62,000 nucleotides of DNA from Cristatella mucedo (GCA_009760855.2 WPIO01000044.1:1030001-1092000), one strand, 5' to 3'. Shown: positions 29,960 to 42,175, numbered from the stretch's first letter. The notes: generated by a model not told the origin, from the letters alone. Numbers and translations: made by a program.

Positions 29960-30450
29960 AACAGAATGATAGATTGCACCATGCAGGGATCGTACTTGTG
30001 CTCTTGTCTCCCTGCCTTCGAGCACTTCAGACTCTCTTAACTCCCTTGCCGTATGTATTGCTGACATTTGCACTTGGATGGAAGCAAACTTTCTTAAATT
30101 AAATGGCGATACAACCAAGTTACAAATTATGGTCAAACCTAGCATGATTCAGAACTAGGAAAGCGTAATGCTCTAAATGGGCTTTGCCAGCATGTCTTCA
30201 GTAGTATATGCACGAAATCTCAAACCTAGCATGATTCAGAACTAGGAAAGCGTAATGCTCTAAATGGGCTTTGCCAGCATGTCTTCAGTAGTATATGCAC
30301 GAAATCTCGGAGTCCTGTTCCAAAGTGACCTTTTACTAGACGACCACATCAGCTCCACTGCCAAGTGTGCCAACTTTCGGTTACATGATTTTGCAAAAAT
30401 AAATTCGGGCCTTCTTAGATAGGGATACCACATCCAAGTTGATCCGTGGA
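29960..30450 (+). mobile_element. LINE-A remnant with internal 87-bp duplication
   Basis: CCTTCGAGCACTTCAGACTC and TTGCACTTGGATGGAAGCAA match the PSSTSNSLNSL...MAANFLKLN region; CTAGACGACCACATCAGCTC matches LDDHISS; the match ends near CAAGTTGATCCGTGG. The frame is broken in several places. Confidence 0.85.
30133..30306. repeat. 87-bp tandem duplication inside LINE-A
   Basis: TCAAACCTAGCATGATTCAG begins at 30133 and again at 30220; the two 87-bp units, ending CACGAAATC, appear identical. Confidence 0.9.
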
Positions 30451-30857
30451 TTTTCAGTCACTAATATTCCCTGCTGTTTACACCTGATGAATTCGTGAGT
30501 GTGATGCCCCGGCCCTAACCAATGCTTAACAAATGCTTGCCACTCATGAATTGCATAAGCCAACCGCCATCGATTACCAGCCACGGTTGGTGGCATTTGA
30601 ATATTTACAAGAGATGGTGCATGTACTTACTACTTTCAGATTTCATAAGTATTTTAGAAAGTTCCTGTTTAATTTCTCCTTGTATACACGTTCTCATTAG
30701 GTTAAGATAGTTAAATAAAATACATTGAAATACTGTAACAACTTGCAAGCTTGTGATGCCTAATTTATTAAAGGGCAGGTCAAGGGCATTTGATGAAATG
30801 TGATTTGATGACATTGATGCCACTTTCAGACCAGACTGTTTTAGCCGCATTTATTGG

Positions 30858-30957
30858 CATGTCCTTTCTAAGATTAGGAGATGTCTTCCACTGTGGCTTG
30901 CAAAAAATTTTACTAGCTCTTTTGTTCTGTCTCGGCTTGATTATTATAATTGTCCTT
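30858..30957 (+). mobile_element. LINE-B copy, part 1 (left of inserted LINE-A)
   Basis: CTTTCTAAGATTAGGAGATG and TTCTGTCTCGGCTTGATTAT match 19715-19800 of LINE-B and stop where the LINE-A (TTA)n tail begins. The copy continues at 32489. Confidence 0.85.
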
Positions 30958-32488
30958 TATTAATATTAATAATAATAATAATGCACTTGACAAAGCACCC
31001 CCAGAGAACTTAATCTCTTTCTAGGCGCTTTACATTTGATGCAAAGAGAACCCCGATTGAATGGTGAGTAATATCATGCTTGATAAATAACATGAATAAC
31101 ATGGTTAGGGGTGACATGCACAGGGTCAGCATGCAAATGTGGTTAGTGGCAGCATGCACAGTGTCAGCACTCATAAGCACACCAAGGACAAATCACAGGG
31201 ACCCACTAAATGCTGTCCTAAATAGGTGTGTTTTTAGGTTCCTTTTAAATGTGGTCAGGTCAGGGGATGTTCTGACGCAGGTCGGGAGGGAGTTCCAGGC
31301 TTTGGGAGCATATGAACTAAATGCACGGTCTCCAAAAGATTTCAGGTTTGTATGAGGTATTTCTAGACTGTTGAATTCCGAAAAGCGGGTGGTACGATGC
31401 TTGGCCTGATGGGGTAGTATATCTGACAGATAGGCTGGAGCCATAGAATGAAGAGACCTAAAAGTGAGCGACAAAACCTTGAAGTCAATCCGTTGCTTGA
31501 CTGGTAGCCAGTGCAGGTCGGCGAGAAGTGAAGTAATGTGGCAACTGCAACGCTCACGACAGACAAGCCTAGCTGCCGAGTTTTGCACCAGCTGCAATCG
31601 CCTGATCGCACATGCTGGTAGGCCAGTAAGCAGTGAGTTGCAGAAGTCGAGACGGGATGTCACGAATGCATGGACCAACGTAGATGTGGTATCCTTATCT
31701 AAACAAGCCCGAATTTTAGCAATATTATGAAGCTGAAAATAGGCAGATTTGACTGTGGAGCTGATGTGGTCGTCTAACGAGAGGTCGCTTTGGAATATGA
31801 TACCTAGATTTCGAGCTGATTCAACTGGAGATATGCTGGCAGAGCCAATTTTGAGAGTCAGCCTTTCCAATTTCTGAATCACACTGGGTTTGCCCATAAC
31901 TAGTAAGTTAGTTTTGTCATCGTTTAGTTTTAGAAAATTTGCTGCCATCCATGTGCGGATGTCATCAATAAATGCAGCGAGTGAGTTGAGAGAGTTTGAG
32001 GTGCTCGAAGGCTGGGAGGGATACAAGCAAAGGTACAACTGAGTGTCATCTGCATAGAAGTGAAAGCCTAGATTGTGCTTGGCAATCACATCAGCAAAAG
32101 GGAGAGTATAAACCGTGAAAAGAACCGGACCTAGCACTGAGCCCTGAGGTACTCCATATTTCAGAGGTACTTCAGATGATCTTTGTCCATTCACGTCGAT
32201 ACTCTGGAGTCTCCCACTGAGACAGGACCTGAACCATTGCAGAGCAGTGCCAGTGATGCCCAGGCGAGATGAGAGGCGCTCTAGAAGAACTTTGTGATCG
32301 ATGGTATCAAAAGCTGCCGAAAGATCGAGCAAAACAAGCAGAGACACTCTACCCATGTCTGCATTCCTAAGTAGGTCGTTGTATATCCTAAGCAATGCTG
32401 ACTCTGTGGAGTGATTAGCTCTAAAGCCAGACTGGAACTTACTAGCAAGGTGTGAGGTTTCGATATATGAGTTTAGCTGGTCTGCCAC
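30957..32488 (-). mobile_element. LINE-A copy with a 431-codon open frame, inserted in LINE-B
   Basis: The best-preserved LINE-A ORF in the window (31193-32488, stop at 31193). It holds reverse transcriptase motifs FQSGFRANHSTESALL, LLDLSAAFDTIDH (motif A, Asp present), [17 protein letters not shown] (motif B), [12 protein letters not shown] (motif C), FLKLNDDKTNLLVMG, and the long C terminus ending KTHLFRTAFSGSL. Fingers and endonuclease are missing through 5' truncation, so it cannot move on its own. The 3' untranslated region, hairpin and (TTA)n tail are complete. L2/CR1-type by motif order. Confidence 0.93.
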
Positions 32489-32732
32489 GACCCGTTTGGC
32501 TGGCCTACCAATAAAAGCAACTAGGCCACTGCAAATGACTGCAAGGCTAGTCTTTAAGTCCCAGGTTTGACCGCGTGTCTCCTTTGCTAAAACAGCTAGG
32601 GTGAATGCCGGTTGATCAACGGATACAGAGCAAAGGTCTTATGCTGACCCACAAGGCGCGCCACGGCTTGGCTCCTCCATACCTAGCTGAACTTCTGCAC
32701 CAGTTTCAGCCTCCTCTTGCCATCAGGTCCTG
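32489..32732 (+). mobile_element. LINE-B copy, part 2
   Basis: CCGTTTGGCTGGCCTACCAA resumes LINE-B exactly where part 1 stopped (LLAGLPKKP), running through KVLTLTHKACHG-like sequence to CATCAGGTCCTGT, where a SINE-1 interrupts it. Confidence 0.85.
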
Positions 32733-32894
32733 TAAATAAATAAATAAATACTAGCTGAGTTAACAGCCTCTTTTTTATAGCGACAGAAGAGCCTTGACGG
32801 CTATAACCACCGCTTGCAGTGGCGATAAAGGATCGCCCACCACAGGATTCGAACCCACGACCTCGGGGCCAAGGTCATGAAAAGCAGCCGCTAT
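32733..32894 (-). mobile_element. SINE-1 copy inserted in LINE-B
   Basis: An (AAAT)n tail (32733-32749) is followed by CTAGCTGAGTTAACAGCCTC, the body, and a head with GGATTCGAACCCACGACCTC (box B complement). Confidence 0.88.
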
Positions 32895-33240
32895 ATGGAC
32901 AATAAATTAGCTGTTCTGTTCCTCCGCTTAGACCGTTGGCGACAGAAGCTTTAGCTCTGAAGGCCCTTGACGGTTATGCTCCTACTCCCCTGCTGCCGAC
33001 TATGGCTCATCCTTTCCAGGGGTCCTGAGCTGCTACTTCCATGCTACTCACTACCTCAACTGCTCTCCTGACTCTGCTATGCTTCCCACTTTCTCTTTGT
33101 TGTGTGAGATGGAGTCGTTGGCTACCGAATGCGTACCGAAAGCCGATTGGGCTGTGAGTGACTATACAAACTCTACACTATAGACTATACAAAACTCTCC
33201 TGAATAACACCCAAATAGTCTGTGTTGGCTTCCACTTCAC
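32895..33240 (+). mobile_element. LINE-B copy, part 3 (C terminus and 3' end)
   Basis: TGGACAATAAATTAGCTGTT continues LINE-B after the SINE. Further on, TGCTACTCACTACCTCAACT and CCGAATGCGTACCGAAAGCC match 20235-20340. The (ACATT)n tail is not evident. Confidence 0.82.
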
Positions 33241-34011
33241 TAGAGTTACATGGTTTAACTAACTTTGTCCAAACAAATTAGTCGTGTACTCAATTTCGGG
33301 AGGCAATGGGCATTAAATCTCTGAAAAAATCTAGTCGAACTGATTGACTCACAGCTCTGGGTTTGGTGATTTCAGTTTTAACTGCCAAACACGGCATGAA
33401 ATAGTCTCCAACCTTTCTGGTACCGTGATATTGCTTTGGAATTTTTAGTGCTGCCACACCCTTCACCAGCTGGCGAGCTTTTAACCTCGTCGGATCATTC
33501 CCTTAAACTAGGATGTCAAATAGCAAAAGCACAAACACAAACGGCAGTTTAATGGTACTGATAATATGTCGTTTGTAAAGCACACTAACAGAACTAAATC
33601 TCTGTCCAGGGTCTTTACAATTGAATGCAAGAAAATTAATTACCAAGGTATAATGACATCACGGTGTCATGCTCAGACAAGCATGCCTGAACAAAAAACA
33701 TCAAATTTCGGTCAGCATGCCAGCGCACACAAGAAAGGACTCAGGGCTATCGATTAGGGAGAGCGCTTGCTAGTAGCATGTACTGAAGAAGGCACGTGTA
33801 AACATGACAAGCACACAGGAGCAAAAAAGACAAGTTCAATTGGGTAAAGGAAAAAACGAGTGAGACATATTCGTCTGTAGCTAAAATTAAATAATACTCA
33901 AGTCCTTGCAGATAGTGACAGAAGACGGAAGGGAGTTTCCCACTTTCTGTGCATACGATCTGAAGGCCCAATGGCCAAACTACTTCAGTTTAGTGCTAAG
34001 AGCAGTGGGCA
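33241..34011. other. no recognised gene
   Basis: A decayed LINE-A 3' tail lies at about 33565-33640 on the minus strand (GTAAAGCACACTAACAGAAC ... GGTCTTTACAATTGAATGC). The remainder is unassigned. Confidence 0.4.
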
Positions 34012-34084
34012 GCCGTCAAGAAGCCGCAATAGCCTCTAAAGGCACTTCTGTCACTATATAACAAAGCCTATTGAATTAGCCGAA
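34012..34084 (+). mobile_element. SINE-1 3' fragment
   Basis: GCCTCTAAAGGCACTTCTGT, CACTATATAACAAAGCC and TTGAATTAGCCG match the last 70 bp of SINE-1. Confidence 0.65.
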
Positions 34085-34107
34085 CTCTCCCCTCTCTCTC
34101 TCTCTCT

Positions 34108-34144
<37 letters not shown>

Positions 34145-34305
34145 ACTCACTCACTCACTCACTCACTCACTCACTCACTCACTCACTCACTCACTCACTC
34201 ACTCACTCACACTCACTCACTCACTCACTCACTCACTCACTCACTCACTCACTCACTCACTCACTCACTCACTCACTCACTCACTCTCTCTCTCTCACCC
34301 TCTCA
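34085..34305. repeat. (CT)n followed by (ACTC)n microsatellite
   Basis: About 55 bp of CT-rich repeat changes into a tetranucleotide array of CACTCACTCACT type of about 145 bp, then back to CT. Confidence 0.95.
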
Positions 34306-34587
34306 AAAAATGTGCATTAGACAATGTTGCTCGCATGACAGCACGCCCGTGCCTGGACAGCAAGTGGCCAAATGAACTCAAGTCGCCAAGCCAGAGGTGT
34401 CATGGACAGGCAGCGAGGCGATTCTGCAGAGGTTCGACCGCTCTCGTGGCCAAATTGCCACGACCTCAACCAGTGGCTCATAGGTGGCTTGTGGTGTACC
34501 TTAGCTGCAATCTTCTGCACTAGCACTCATGATCCAACTGTGGACAAGCACAACGAAATTCGAGAGTAAAGTAATGGCCAACAGATT

Positions 34588-34732
34588 GAACAATCTCACT
34601 TATATAGCTGCAGAAGAGCCTTTTCGGCTATTGCTCCTGCTTGCAGTAGGCAATGAAAGATTTCCTGCTTCAGGACTCGAACTCATGATCTGGGTCGTGA
34701 AGTGAGCACCTGACCCCTAGGCTAAGACTGAG
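34588..34732 (-). mobile_element. SINE-1 copy, diverged
   Basis: CTTATATAGCTGCAGAAGAG, GCTTGCAGTAGGCAATGAAA and CAGGACTCGAACTCATGATC follow the SINE-1 minus-strand order (tail, body, box B). Confidence 0.8.
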
Positions 34733-35663
34733 GAGTTGTAGCCTAAACACTTGCATTGCAGAAGCTGGCGTTTGCAAGTCAGTGGTCGAAAGAAAACCCA
34801 CGTGTCACCGTACTGATCAGTCAGATTAAGAAATCTTGTACAAACAATACTGCTGTAGCACATGCGTAAAAAATCAAGGAAATACCTCAATACCGATAGC
34901 AGTGGCTTCCCTTGACTGGCCACCTAGAGGCAGATCTGGGGGGGTTCTTGCTTGCAAGTGCAGCATGCTGCTACAGTCGGCTGCTTGTTGACCGAAGACC
35001 TGAAAAGAACCGTAGGTTGCACTTTTTCCAGGCAATTAACCAATCGTGATTTGCAACTACTTTCCCTTGGCCCGTAGGCATCATAACTAGTTCGAACCAA
35101 CGAAACCGGTCTAGCAATGTCAAGCCTTGATCAACCGACACAACTGGCGCTGACAAGACACCGTACAAGAGATTAGTTGCCTGCAGAGTGTGCGCAGTAA
35201 TAACTGGTTTTGATGAATACATCTACGTATAAAAATCTCGTCGGGAACGATCAAACTTCGCTCGACAACAATCGACACCAGCATCCAAACATGAAAGCTG
35301 TGCGCACGGTTAAGCGCCTACGTCGAGGCAGCTGCACAGATGCTGCAATCTATTAGGCAGAAACCTGCAGAAACATTGTAAGCATGGATGCCGCTCTGAC
35401 CTCTGCAAATAAAGTGGTGCTAGAGGGCCTCGAAACGGAGACTGGACCCAGATAAACACACACTGGCATAGCTCAACAGTCCTGCCTAGGAACGTGCCTA
35501 GGTGGAATGAGTTCAACCAAATAATAAGTGCACTCTCTTGGTATTGCAGGTATTCTGCTTGCATTTGATTACACCATCGGCTTCAAAGCCTAGAACGTTT
35601 TCGGCACAAATAAATACAAAAGCAAATGCAAATGCATTGCCCTACATACATGTCTTGGCTCGG

Positions 35664-35666
<3 letters not shown>
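34733..35666. other. no recognised gene
   Basis: Short minus ORFs (34971-35222, 35310-35564) are present without family signal. Confidence 0.4.

Positions 35667-35746
<80 letters not shown>
35667..35746. repeat. (CT)n microsatellite
   Basis: Pure CT array of about 78 bp. Confidence 0.95.
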
Positions 35747-35749
<3 letters not shown>

Positions 35750-36482
35750 TTACACAGCATCACGGCAGTGACATTGGCAAGCAGATGCTCGCGACGATAC
35801 AAGGCCGCATAGGCTGGGTGTGCGAGGTGTCACAGCCTGCAGCCTTTCCACCAACAGAAGGATCACATCACAGCCTCACAGCATGCCCGCGTAGTCGCGC
35901 CTCGAGCCCATGGCCCTTTCCTTCAGAAGCAATACAAAATTTAGTGCAGCCGAGCAAGATGAGGTGATTGCACAAAAGAAGATTGGTTGGGAGTGAGCAA
36001 AGCAGTATGGGAGAGCATACGAAAACAGGGACTGGCCAACTAGATGAGGGGCACGCACGTACACGCGCACACACACACACCTTTGCACAACACATTTACT
36101 ACAGATCTACCTTGGTGGCAATTAACACTATGCAGTGAAGCTAACAAATATATACTACGAAAGGGAATACATTAAATACAATCAGTAGCTAGTCGAGGCA
36201 CCACGACTTTTTATAACTTTGCATAATTACCTCAAGATTGGCTCCATCAGCTTTCGGCATGTGCCCTACCTGCTGGCTGCAACGACCCTTCTAGCCATTG
36301 CCCGCCACCAAGCCTGATGCCACCTTTGCCGAAGGAGACGGCCAATGCAGTCTCTGCCATGCTCGAAACACGTCTCTGGGAGGGGACCACCTCGAGTACT
36401 ACCGCCTGTGCCTCGTCAACCCAAGTTGCAAGCTGATCACATGCATCATGTGCTGCTGCCTGCACACTGGGAACATCCCGGC
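35747..36482. other. no recognised gene
   Basis: Nothing recognised apart from a short CA run at 36065-36081. Confidence 0.4.
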
Positions 36483-36676
36483 TTCATTTGCATGCTGACC
36501 CAGTGCATGTAACCCCTAACCATGTTATTCATTTTGTTTGTTTTTCAAGCATGATTTTACTTACTATTCTATTGCGTATCACTTTGCAGCAAATGTAAAG
36601 CACCTAGAAAGAGATTAAGTTCTCTGAGGGCGCTTTATCAAGTGCAATATTATTATTATTATTATTATTATTATGG
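36483..36676 (+). mobile_element. LINE-A 3' end
   Basis: GCATGCTGACCCAGTGCATG, AACCCCTAACCATGTTATTC and the hairpin AAAGCACCTAGAAAGAGATT...GGGCGCTTTATCAAGTGC lead into an (ATT)n tail. The coding part is absent, a strong 5' truncation. Confidence 0.9.
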
Positions 36677-38349
36677 AGACATGCTTCACCATACTGATGC
36701 ACAAGAAAGGGGGCTTAATTTCAAGCAAAGCTTCGTTGGGTATGCTAGTAGTCGTACTGCAGATAGAGACATTTCGAAAGCTGGCCAAGCACTTCTGGAG
36801 CAATTGTCAAGGTATGAAAACGTCCCTTTGTGTGCATGTGCAGCCATAGACCTGATATAGGCCGAAGCTATGCAGGATATACTAGGTATGAAAAGCTTCC
36901 GACTGAATCTGCTGAAAGACGAGGTATTAGGGAACCTTATGAAACTATTATGCAAGCCTACACCTGTTTGGAGAGCCATTGAAAAATAAAGCAAACTTAA
37001 AGCTACTCGTGGGCTTAAAACTAAAAGTCTACAAATTGTCCTGTTTGACCAGCAGATTTGCTATTTTTATTCCCCTGTCGTGCCACAGGGTTTCAACAAC
37101 TATATCGCTAATTTGCATCATATTTCTGCAAAACAGGTATGTGGGGCACACGTAACACACATGGTTGCTTGGTGCTTCTGCTTATGGATTTGCCTCGAGC
37201 AGCCTGAGCTATGCTACGCTCTAAACACTGTAGTGTAAAGATCCTGTTACGGGGATGCTAATACTATAACATGAGTCGGGCTATAGACGCCAGGAGATAA
37301 GACAAAGGCTTCAGATTAGTAAATTTACCTTCGCAGTAATCTGAATAAATATTTGAGTCAGTTACGGTAGGTTCGGCAACCAGATTTGGTCGGCCTTGCC
37401 TTTTGTCGAAAACAGGAATGGGAGGGGGGTGGTTATCAGCTCATCGAGAAAATAGCTCTACAGCAGACGACTGGTCGTTCAAAGAAGCTACTGCATGAAT
37501 ATTAGTGACAATCGGTAAGTAGAAGGCCTAGCTAGCAGTGGCATCTTCCGATCATGGCAAATAGCAAGTTCATACCATCTGCTCACCGGTTGCCATGCAC
37601 TGAGCTTACGACCACTCACACTGGACAACAGAAGAGTGGAGTCATGTTGTATGGACTGGCAAAAGCGCATTCATACCAGTCTACCAATGGCAAGTGAAGA
37701 ATCACGGTTAGCTGCCGAACAGATTAGGCGAACTGTTCCGAATGCTTCCTTGAGGCCATGTAGGTTGGCGGAAAATCTGCTATTGGTTGGGGCTGCTTTT
37801 TCCGAAAGGGATCGGGGTGCAGGATTGTACTGAAGGTGGGCCGGTCCAGCACATGGGCATGCTGGTAGGTCCTAGAAGTATATGCTAGTGCCCTGCTGGA
37901 TGCTATGCTCGACAATAAGACAATGGCCTCAAGCACACTTCCAGGTCGGAAAAAGATGCTTCTTTGCACAGTCTGGTATGGTACTGATGTGGCAGCCCAG
38001 TCTTTGAATCTGAATCCGAAAGAACATGCAAGGGACAATATGGACCAGCAGTTAGGGCGGTTCGTCAGCCAACCTCAGTTGCCGACTTCTATGTGAAAAT
38101 CCGGACACTGGTTAATCAAAAGAGGTTATAGAGAGCCGTGGAAGAGAGGCGTCCTTTTAAACTACCCTGAGCCAATTGCATTTGTGTTTGTTCTATTGCA
38201 TTTGCATGCTGTGCACAGCCTTAATGTACCTGCCATTGGAACAAATCCAACAAATATTACAGGTCAGCAGACATTACTGCCTCATTGGCCGTACAGCAAA
38301 GATTCTTTGCAGTGAGCATACATATACATACGTACATACACAGATACAG

Positions 38350-38350
<1 letters not shown>
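36677..38350. other. no recognised gene
   Basis: Several ORFs of 60-100 codons on both strands (for example 36686-36994 minus and 37724-38038 minus) show no domain. A plus ORF at 37636-37833 is also unassigned. Confidence 0.35.

Positions 38351-38432
<82 letters not shown>
38351..38432. repeat. (AT)n microsatellite
   Basis: Pure AT dinucleotide array of about 80 bp. Confidence 0.95.
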
Positions 38433-38436
<4 letters not shown>

Positions 38437-38946
38437 ATATACAGGCAGATACATCTATTAATACATAAACACACTGTACTATGTCCACAACCACACTTTG
38501 CCATGTGAGCAGTTGTGAGCTGTGTTTTACTAGTGTTCCCGTCACCGCCGGGGTTAGCTTGTATCTAGCTAGTCTTATCAACCAGATGTCGGACCGAACA
38601 TGCACTGTGAATAAAGCTGGGAAACAGTCGTGCACCAACTATCGTCGACCACACCACCCGTAAAATGAGTTACATACAATCACATACACGGGTTCAAAAC
38701 GGCATTGAGGCTAGTTCGAAATGATATCATTGTGATATGTATCTCGGTGACTCAAAAAATATTTTGCAATGGGTAAAAAACGTTGCTCAATTACCAGGAA
38801 CGGCATCTAGAAGTGCGACTCTTCCTCGTTGGAAGCACTAAACTGCCGGACGGTGAAAGAAATGTGCAACAGTAACTTTAAACTCTATGCCACCAGAGTG
38901 GAAAAGACAAGTAAACTAAAACTAGGCAGCACCTTGTGATGGTTTA

Positions 38947-39168
38947 GTGCAGGCAGCAATGGCTCCCGCACTTCATCAGCTCATGGCTACAGACCTCATG
39001 CTCAGAGTTAGGCTGACGGATCCACACCATTGGAGAGAGTTGGGGACCCACTTGAGGACCTCCAGTTCTGTAATAGATGCGATGACCAGATCAAGAAACC
39101 CTCTGGTGCTTCAGCAAACTATGTACCACACCTCCAGTATAGTTTTAGCTAAGCTTTTACGTACATGG
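38947..39168 (+). CDS. possible death-fold-like exon
   Basis: The open frame reads LTDPHHWRELGTHLRTSS, then VIDAMTRSRNPLVLQQT and SSIVLAKLLRTW. The spacing of W-x-x-L, the S-x-x-x-I-x-x-M step and the closing L-x-x-W resembles helices 2 to 6 of a death domain, which binds partner death domains in immune and apoptosis signalling. Possible acceptors (CTACAG at about 38986-38991) and a donor (TTAC|GTACAT near 39160) are weak, and the frame has no good start codon. A chance match is quite possible. Confidence 0.25.
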
Positions 39169-40034
39169 CATATGCTTACTTGCATCAGATTCAGCCTCAT
39201 GTTAAACTGCCATGCAACGATAAGTATAGTAGGAAAAAGCCAAGTTTCACGATAAACTACCTACCAATGATGGCAAATGAGGTAGACTCACTAAAGGTAG
39301 TGTCACACCAAGTTCATAGTTCGAACCACCTAGATGCGGTCTACAGCCAGTAGTTAAATCTGCTGCCTCGAAAGGATAATCCAAGTGGAACTTGAACCCA
39401 TCCGACTGTAAGAAAAATTGAGCATTGCATGACGATGAATGGAAATGGCTGGTAAGAGCTGACATTGCACAACTACACAACCGAAAAAAGAACGAAGTGC
39501 TCGGGTTGGGTGGTAGACAGCATTCAGTGAGACAAGCCTACCTGACGACAGTAAAGGATTCAGTGCGAAGTCAGAGTACCCAAGATATATGATACGACAG
39601 CTGTCTATAAATGAGCAAACGCAGAAAGTAAGTGCAGCAGATCTGGTGATTTGTGGTTTACCTATTTAGTATGCAGCCATTTGTTTAACTATTTTTTCGA
39701 CTGTTTTGTCACTAGGAATCCTGCAAGGTAGATGCCACTAACGCAACCGATGTCAAGTACGATGCCGACCAGACCGGTAACTGTTGTCACACATCAAGTT
39801 ACTTGGTCGCATGCTAAAATTGCACCAACATTTGCACATAAGTTCTAAAGAAGTGCGCATCCAGTCGGTGGGGGTCTGAATGGCAATAGAGTAAAATTGA
39901 AGGCTAAGCCGATGAGATCGAATAGTCGCCGAGGGTAGCCATTATGAGTGTACCATCAAGTGTGAATTGTGCTGCCGAACCATTTGGCATAAATCCTGCT
40001 CACACAGACACAAACATCCACATCTTCCTGCTCC
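39169..40034. other. no recognised gene
   Basis: No family signal on either strand. Confidence 0.4.
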
Positions 40035-40088
40035 ACTTTGTCTCTCTCTCAATCTTTTGTTCTCTCTGTCTCTCTCTGTCTCTCTCTC

Positions 40089-40136
<48 letters not shown>

Positions 40137-40147
40137 CTCTCTATAGA

Positions 40148-40243
<96 letters not shown>

Positions 40244-40266
40244 CTCTCTATAGATCTCTCTCGTTT

Positions 40267-40339
<73 letters not shown>

Positions 40340-40352
40340 ATCTCTCTCGTTT

Positions 40353-40411
<59 letters not shown>

Positions 40412-40436
40412 TCTCTCTCTCTCTCTCTCTCTCTCC
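40035..40436. repeat. (CT)n tract with three embedded CTATAGATCTCTCTCG cassettes
   Basis: About 400 bp of CT repeat. CTATAGATCTCTCTCG occurs at 40141, 40248 and 40334, and a following TTTGCTCTC occurs after the second and third, showing block duplication inside the array. Confidence 0.93.
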
Positions 40437-40730
40437 TTTCAATATTATCACCGAGATCTACCCACTCGCTCTCGACACCTTCTTTGTATGGTCCTATGGG
40501 GGAAGGGCCGAATGATTTTGGCCACCTGAGGCCAATTGCAGTGGTGTGGATCTCATTGCATCGGCAATAAGATACCTTGTGGGTTTCGGCTCACTAAATG
40601 AATAGCTGCCTACCAGATGTCGGCCAGGCAAGCTGACCAAGCCACATTTGGGGCTGCACCTTGTTTATGCAATGTATATGCATATCTGAATTTAAGGCAT
40701 GATTTGCTTAGAGTAAAAGTGAATAAAGGT

Positions 40731-40862
40731 TAGCTGATCAGAGAGCCTCATTTAAATAGTGGCAAAAGAGGCTTAGCATCTATCACCCACGCCTGCAGTG
40801 GGCAATAAAGAATTGCCTGTTCCAGGACTTAAACCCGGGACCTGGGTCTGCATAGCTCAATT
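40731..40862 (-). mobile_element. SINE-1 copy, diverged
   Basis: TAGCTGATCAGAGAGCCTCA, CACGCCTGCAGTGGGCAATA and CAGGACTTAAACCCGGGACC follow SINE-1 order on the minus strand. Confidence 0.78.
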
Positions 40863-41079
40863 AAAATTGAAAAGATCTTCAGTGATGATGTTATGCTACT
40901 GTGAGCTTCATATTCTCGAGATCGCTCTTGCTCCCCCTTATTCTATCCCTCTCTGCCACTTTGCCCCTTAGCTCTTTTTTTACTCTGTCTCTGCCTCTGT
41001 CTCTGTCTTCTCCGTCTCTCTGTGTCTCTCTTCGTGTGTGTCTCTCTCTGTCTCTCTCCGTGTCTCTGTCTCTGTCAAC

Positions 41080-41080
41080 G

Positions 41081-41135
<55 letters not shown>

Positions 41136-41165
41136 ATCTCTATCTCTCTCTCTATCTCCCTTCCC
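41080..41165. repeat. CT-rich microsatellite
   Basis: CT repeats with CTCC and CTAT interruptions, embedded in a pyrimidine-rich stretch 40915-41235. Confidence 0.85.
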
Positions 41166-41235
41166 CATCTCTTTCATATATACCAATCCTCCTCTATACC
41201 TATCCCTCCATCACTCCTCTCCTTTCTCTCCTTAA

Positions 41236-42009
41236 AAGTTCAGGCAGACAAATACCTTCCATGCAGAAAACTATCTCACATCTGAAATGTAATGCATTTT
41301 CAATACCTTTAGCTAGTGGTTTGACAAAACTCGACGGGTTTGCTGAATTACTGCCATATACCATGAAACGGTGGCAACAAATCAAAGATCGATTTCATAT
41401 TGCAGACGTGCAGTGTTTAATTTTTCAAATCTGGCTTTGAGCATTTTCATGCGAGTGGTTGGTAAGGAAAAAAGTAAAAGCAAACGTCGGCTGGGACATT
41501 TAGCGGGTATCAATCAACTTTCGGTGAGCAATACAGAATTGTTCACTTCAGGACTAAAGTCCACGACATAGATAGAGAAGGAAAGCATGAGCAGGTGGAA
41601 GGGCACGACCGACTGAAAGGCACGCAGAAAATGAGCTTGACAACATCCTGATCTGCATTGAATGAATACTGCAACGGTTTCCATAGCTTCTGCTTTTGAA
41701 GGAGGGCATGGAGTTGAATTTCGAATTTGTCTCGACCGTGAGTATTTGAAAATAGCTATAGACTGCTGCTAAGAGCGAGGTACTGTAGGTGTGCTCCAAG
41801 ATAATTCAAGGTGGACACACTGCTGTAGAAGACACTTTCATCGGTATTAAAAATTAGCAAATACCAGATAACCACCTACAAAGCTAGCTCAATAAAAAAT
41901 AAGCTAGCGATGCAATATCAGTAGTTGCTTTCAAAACCCATTGTAGGAACAGTTCTTTAAAACAAGATCTGTGACTGAACATACACGACCAAGCAATGAA
42001 AAAATATAC
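41236..42009. other. no recognised gene
   Basis: A decayed SINE-1 head may lie at 41500-41572 (GGTATCAATCAACTTTCGGT ... CAGGACTAAAGTCCACGAC). Nothing else recognised. Confidence 0.35.
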
Positions 42010-42175
42010 TAGCTGATTCAGCAGCCTCTTTTGTACAGCAACAGAAGAGCCTTTACGCCCATCACCACCGCTTGCAGCAGCAATACAGGACCACTCACAG
42101 CAGGATTCGAACCCACGACCTCGGGACCAGGGTTGTGAAACGAAACGGCCTTACCTAGTGTGCTATCACGGCTCA
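42010..42175 (-). mobile_element. SINE-1 copy
   Basis: CTAGCTGATTCAGCAGCCTC, CATCACCACCGCTTGCAGCA, GGATTCGAACCCACGACCTC and TGTGCTATCACGGCTCA give the full element on the minus strand with a recognisable box A and box B. Confidence 0.9.

Noticed and set aside
39944-40515. Ser/Leu ORFs across the CT array
   Set aside because: Repeat translation only.
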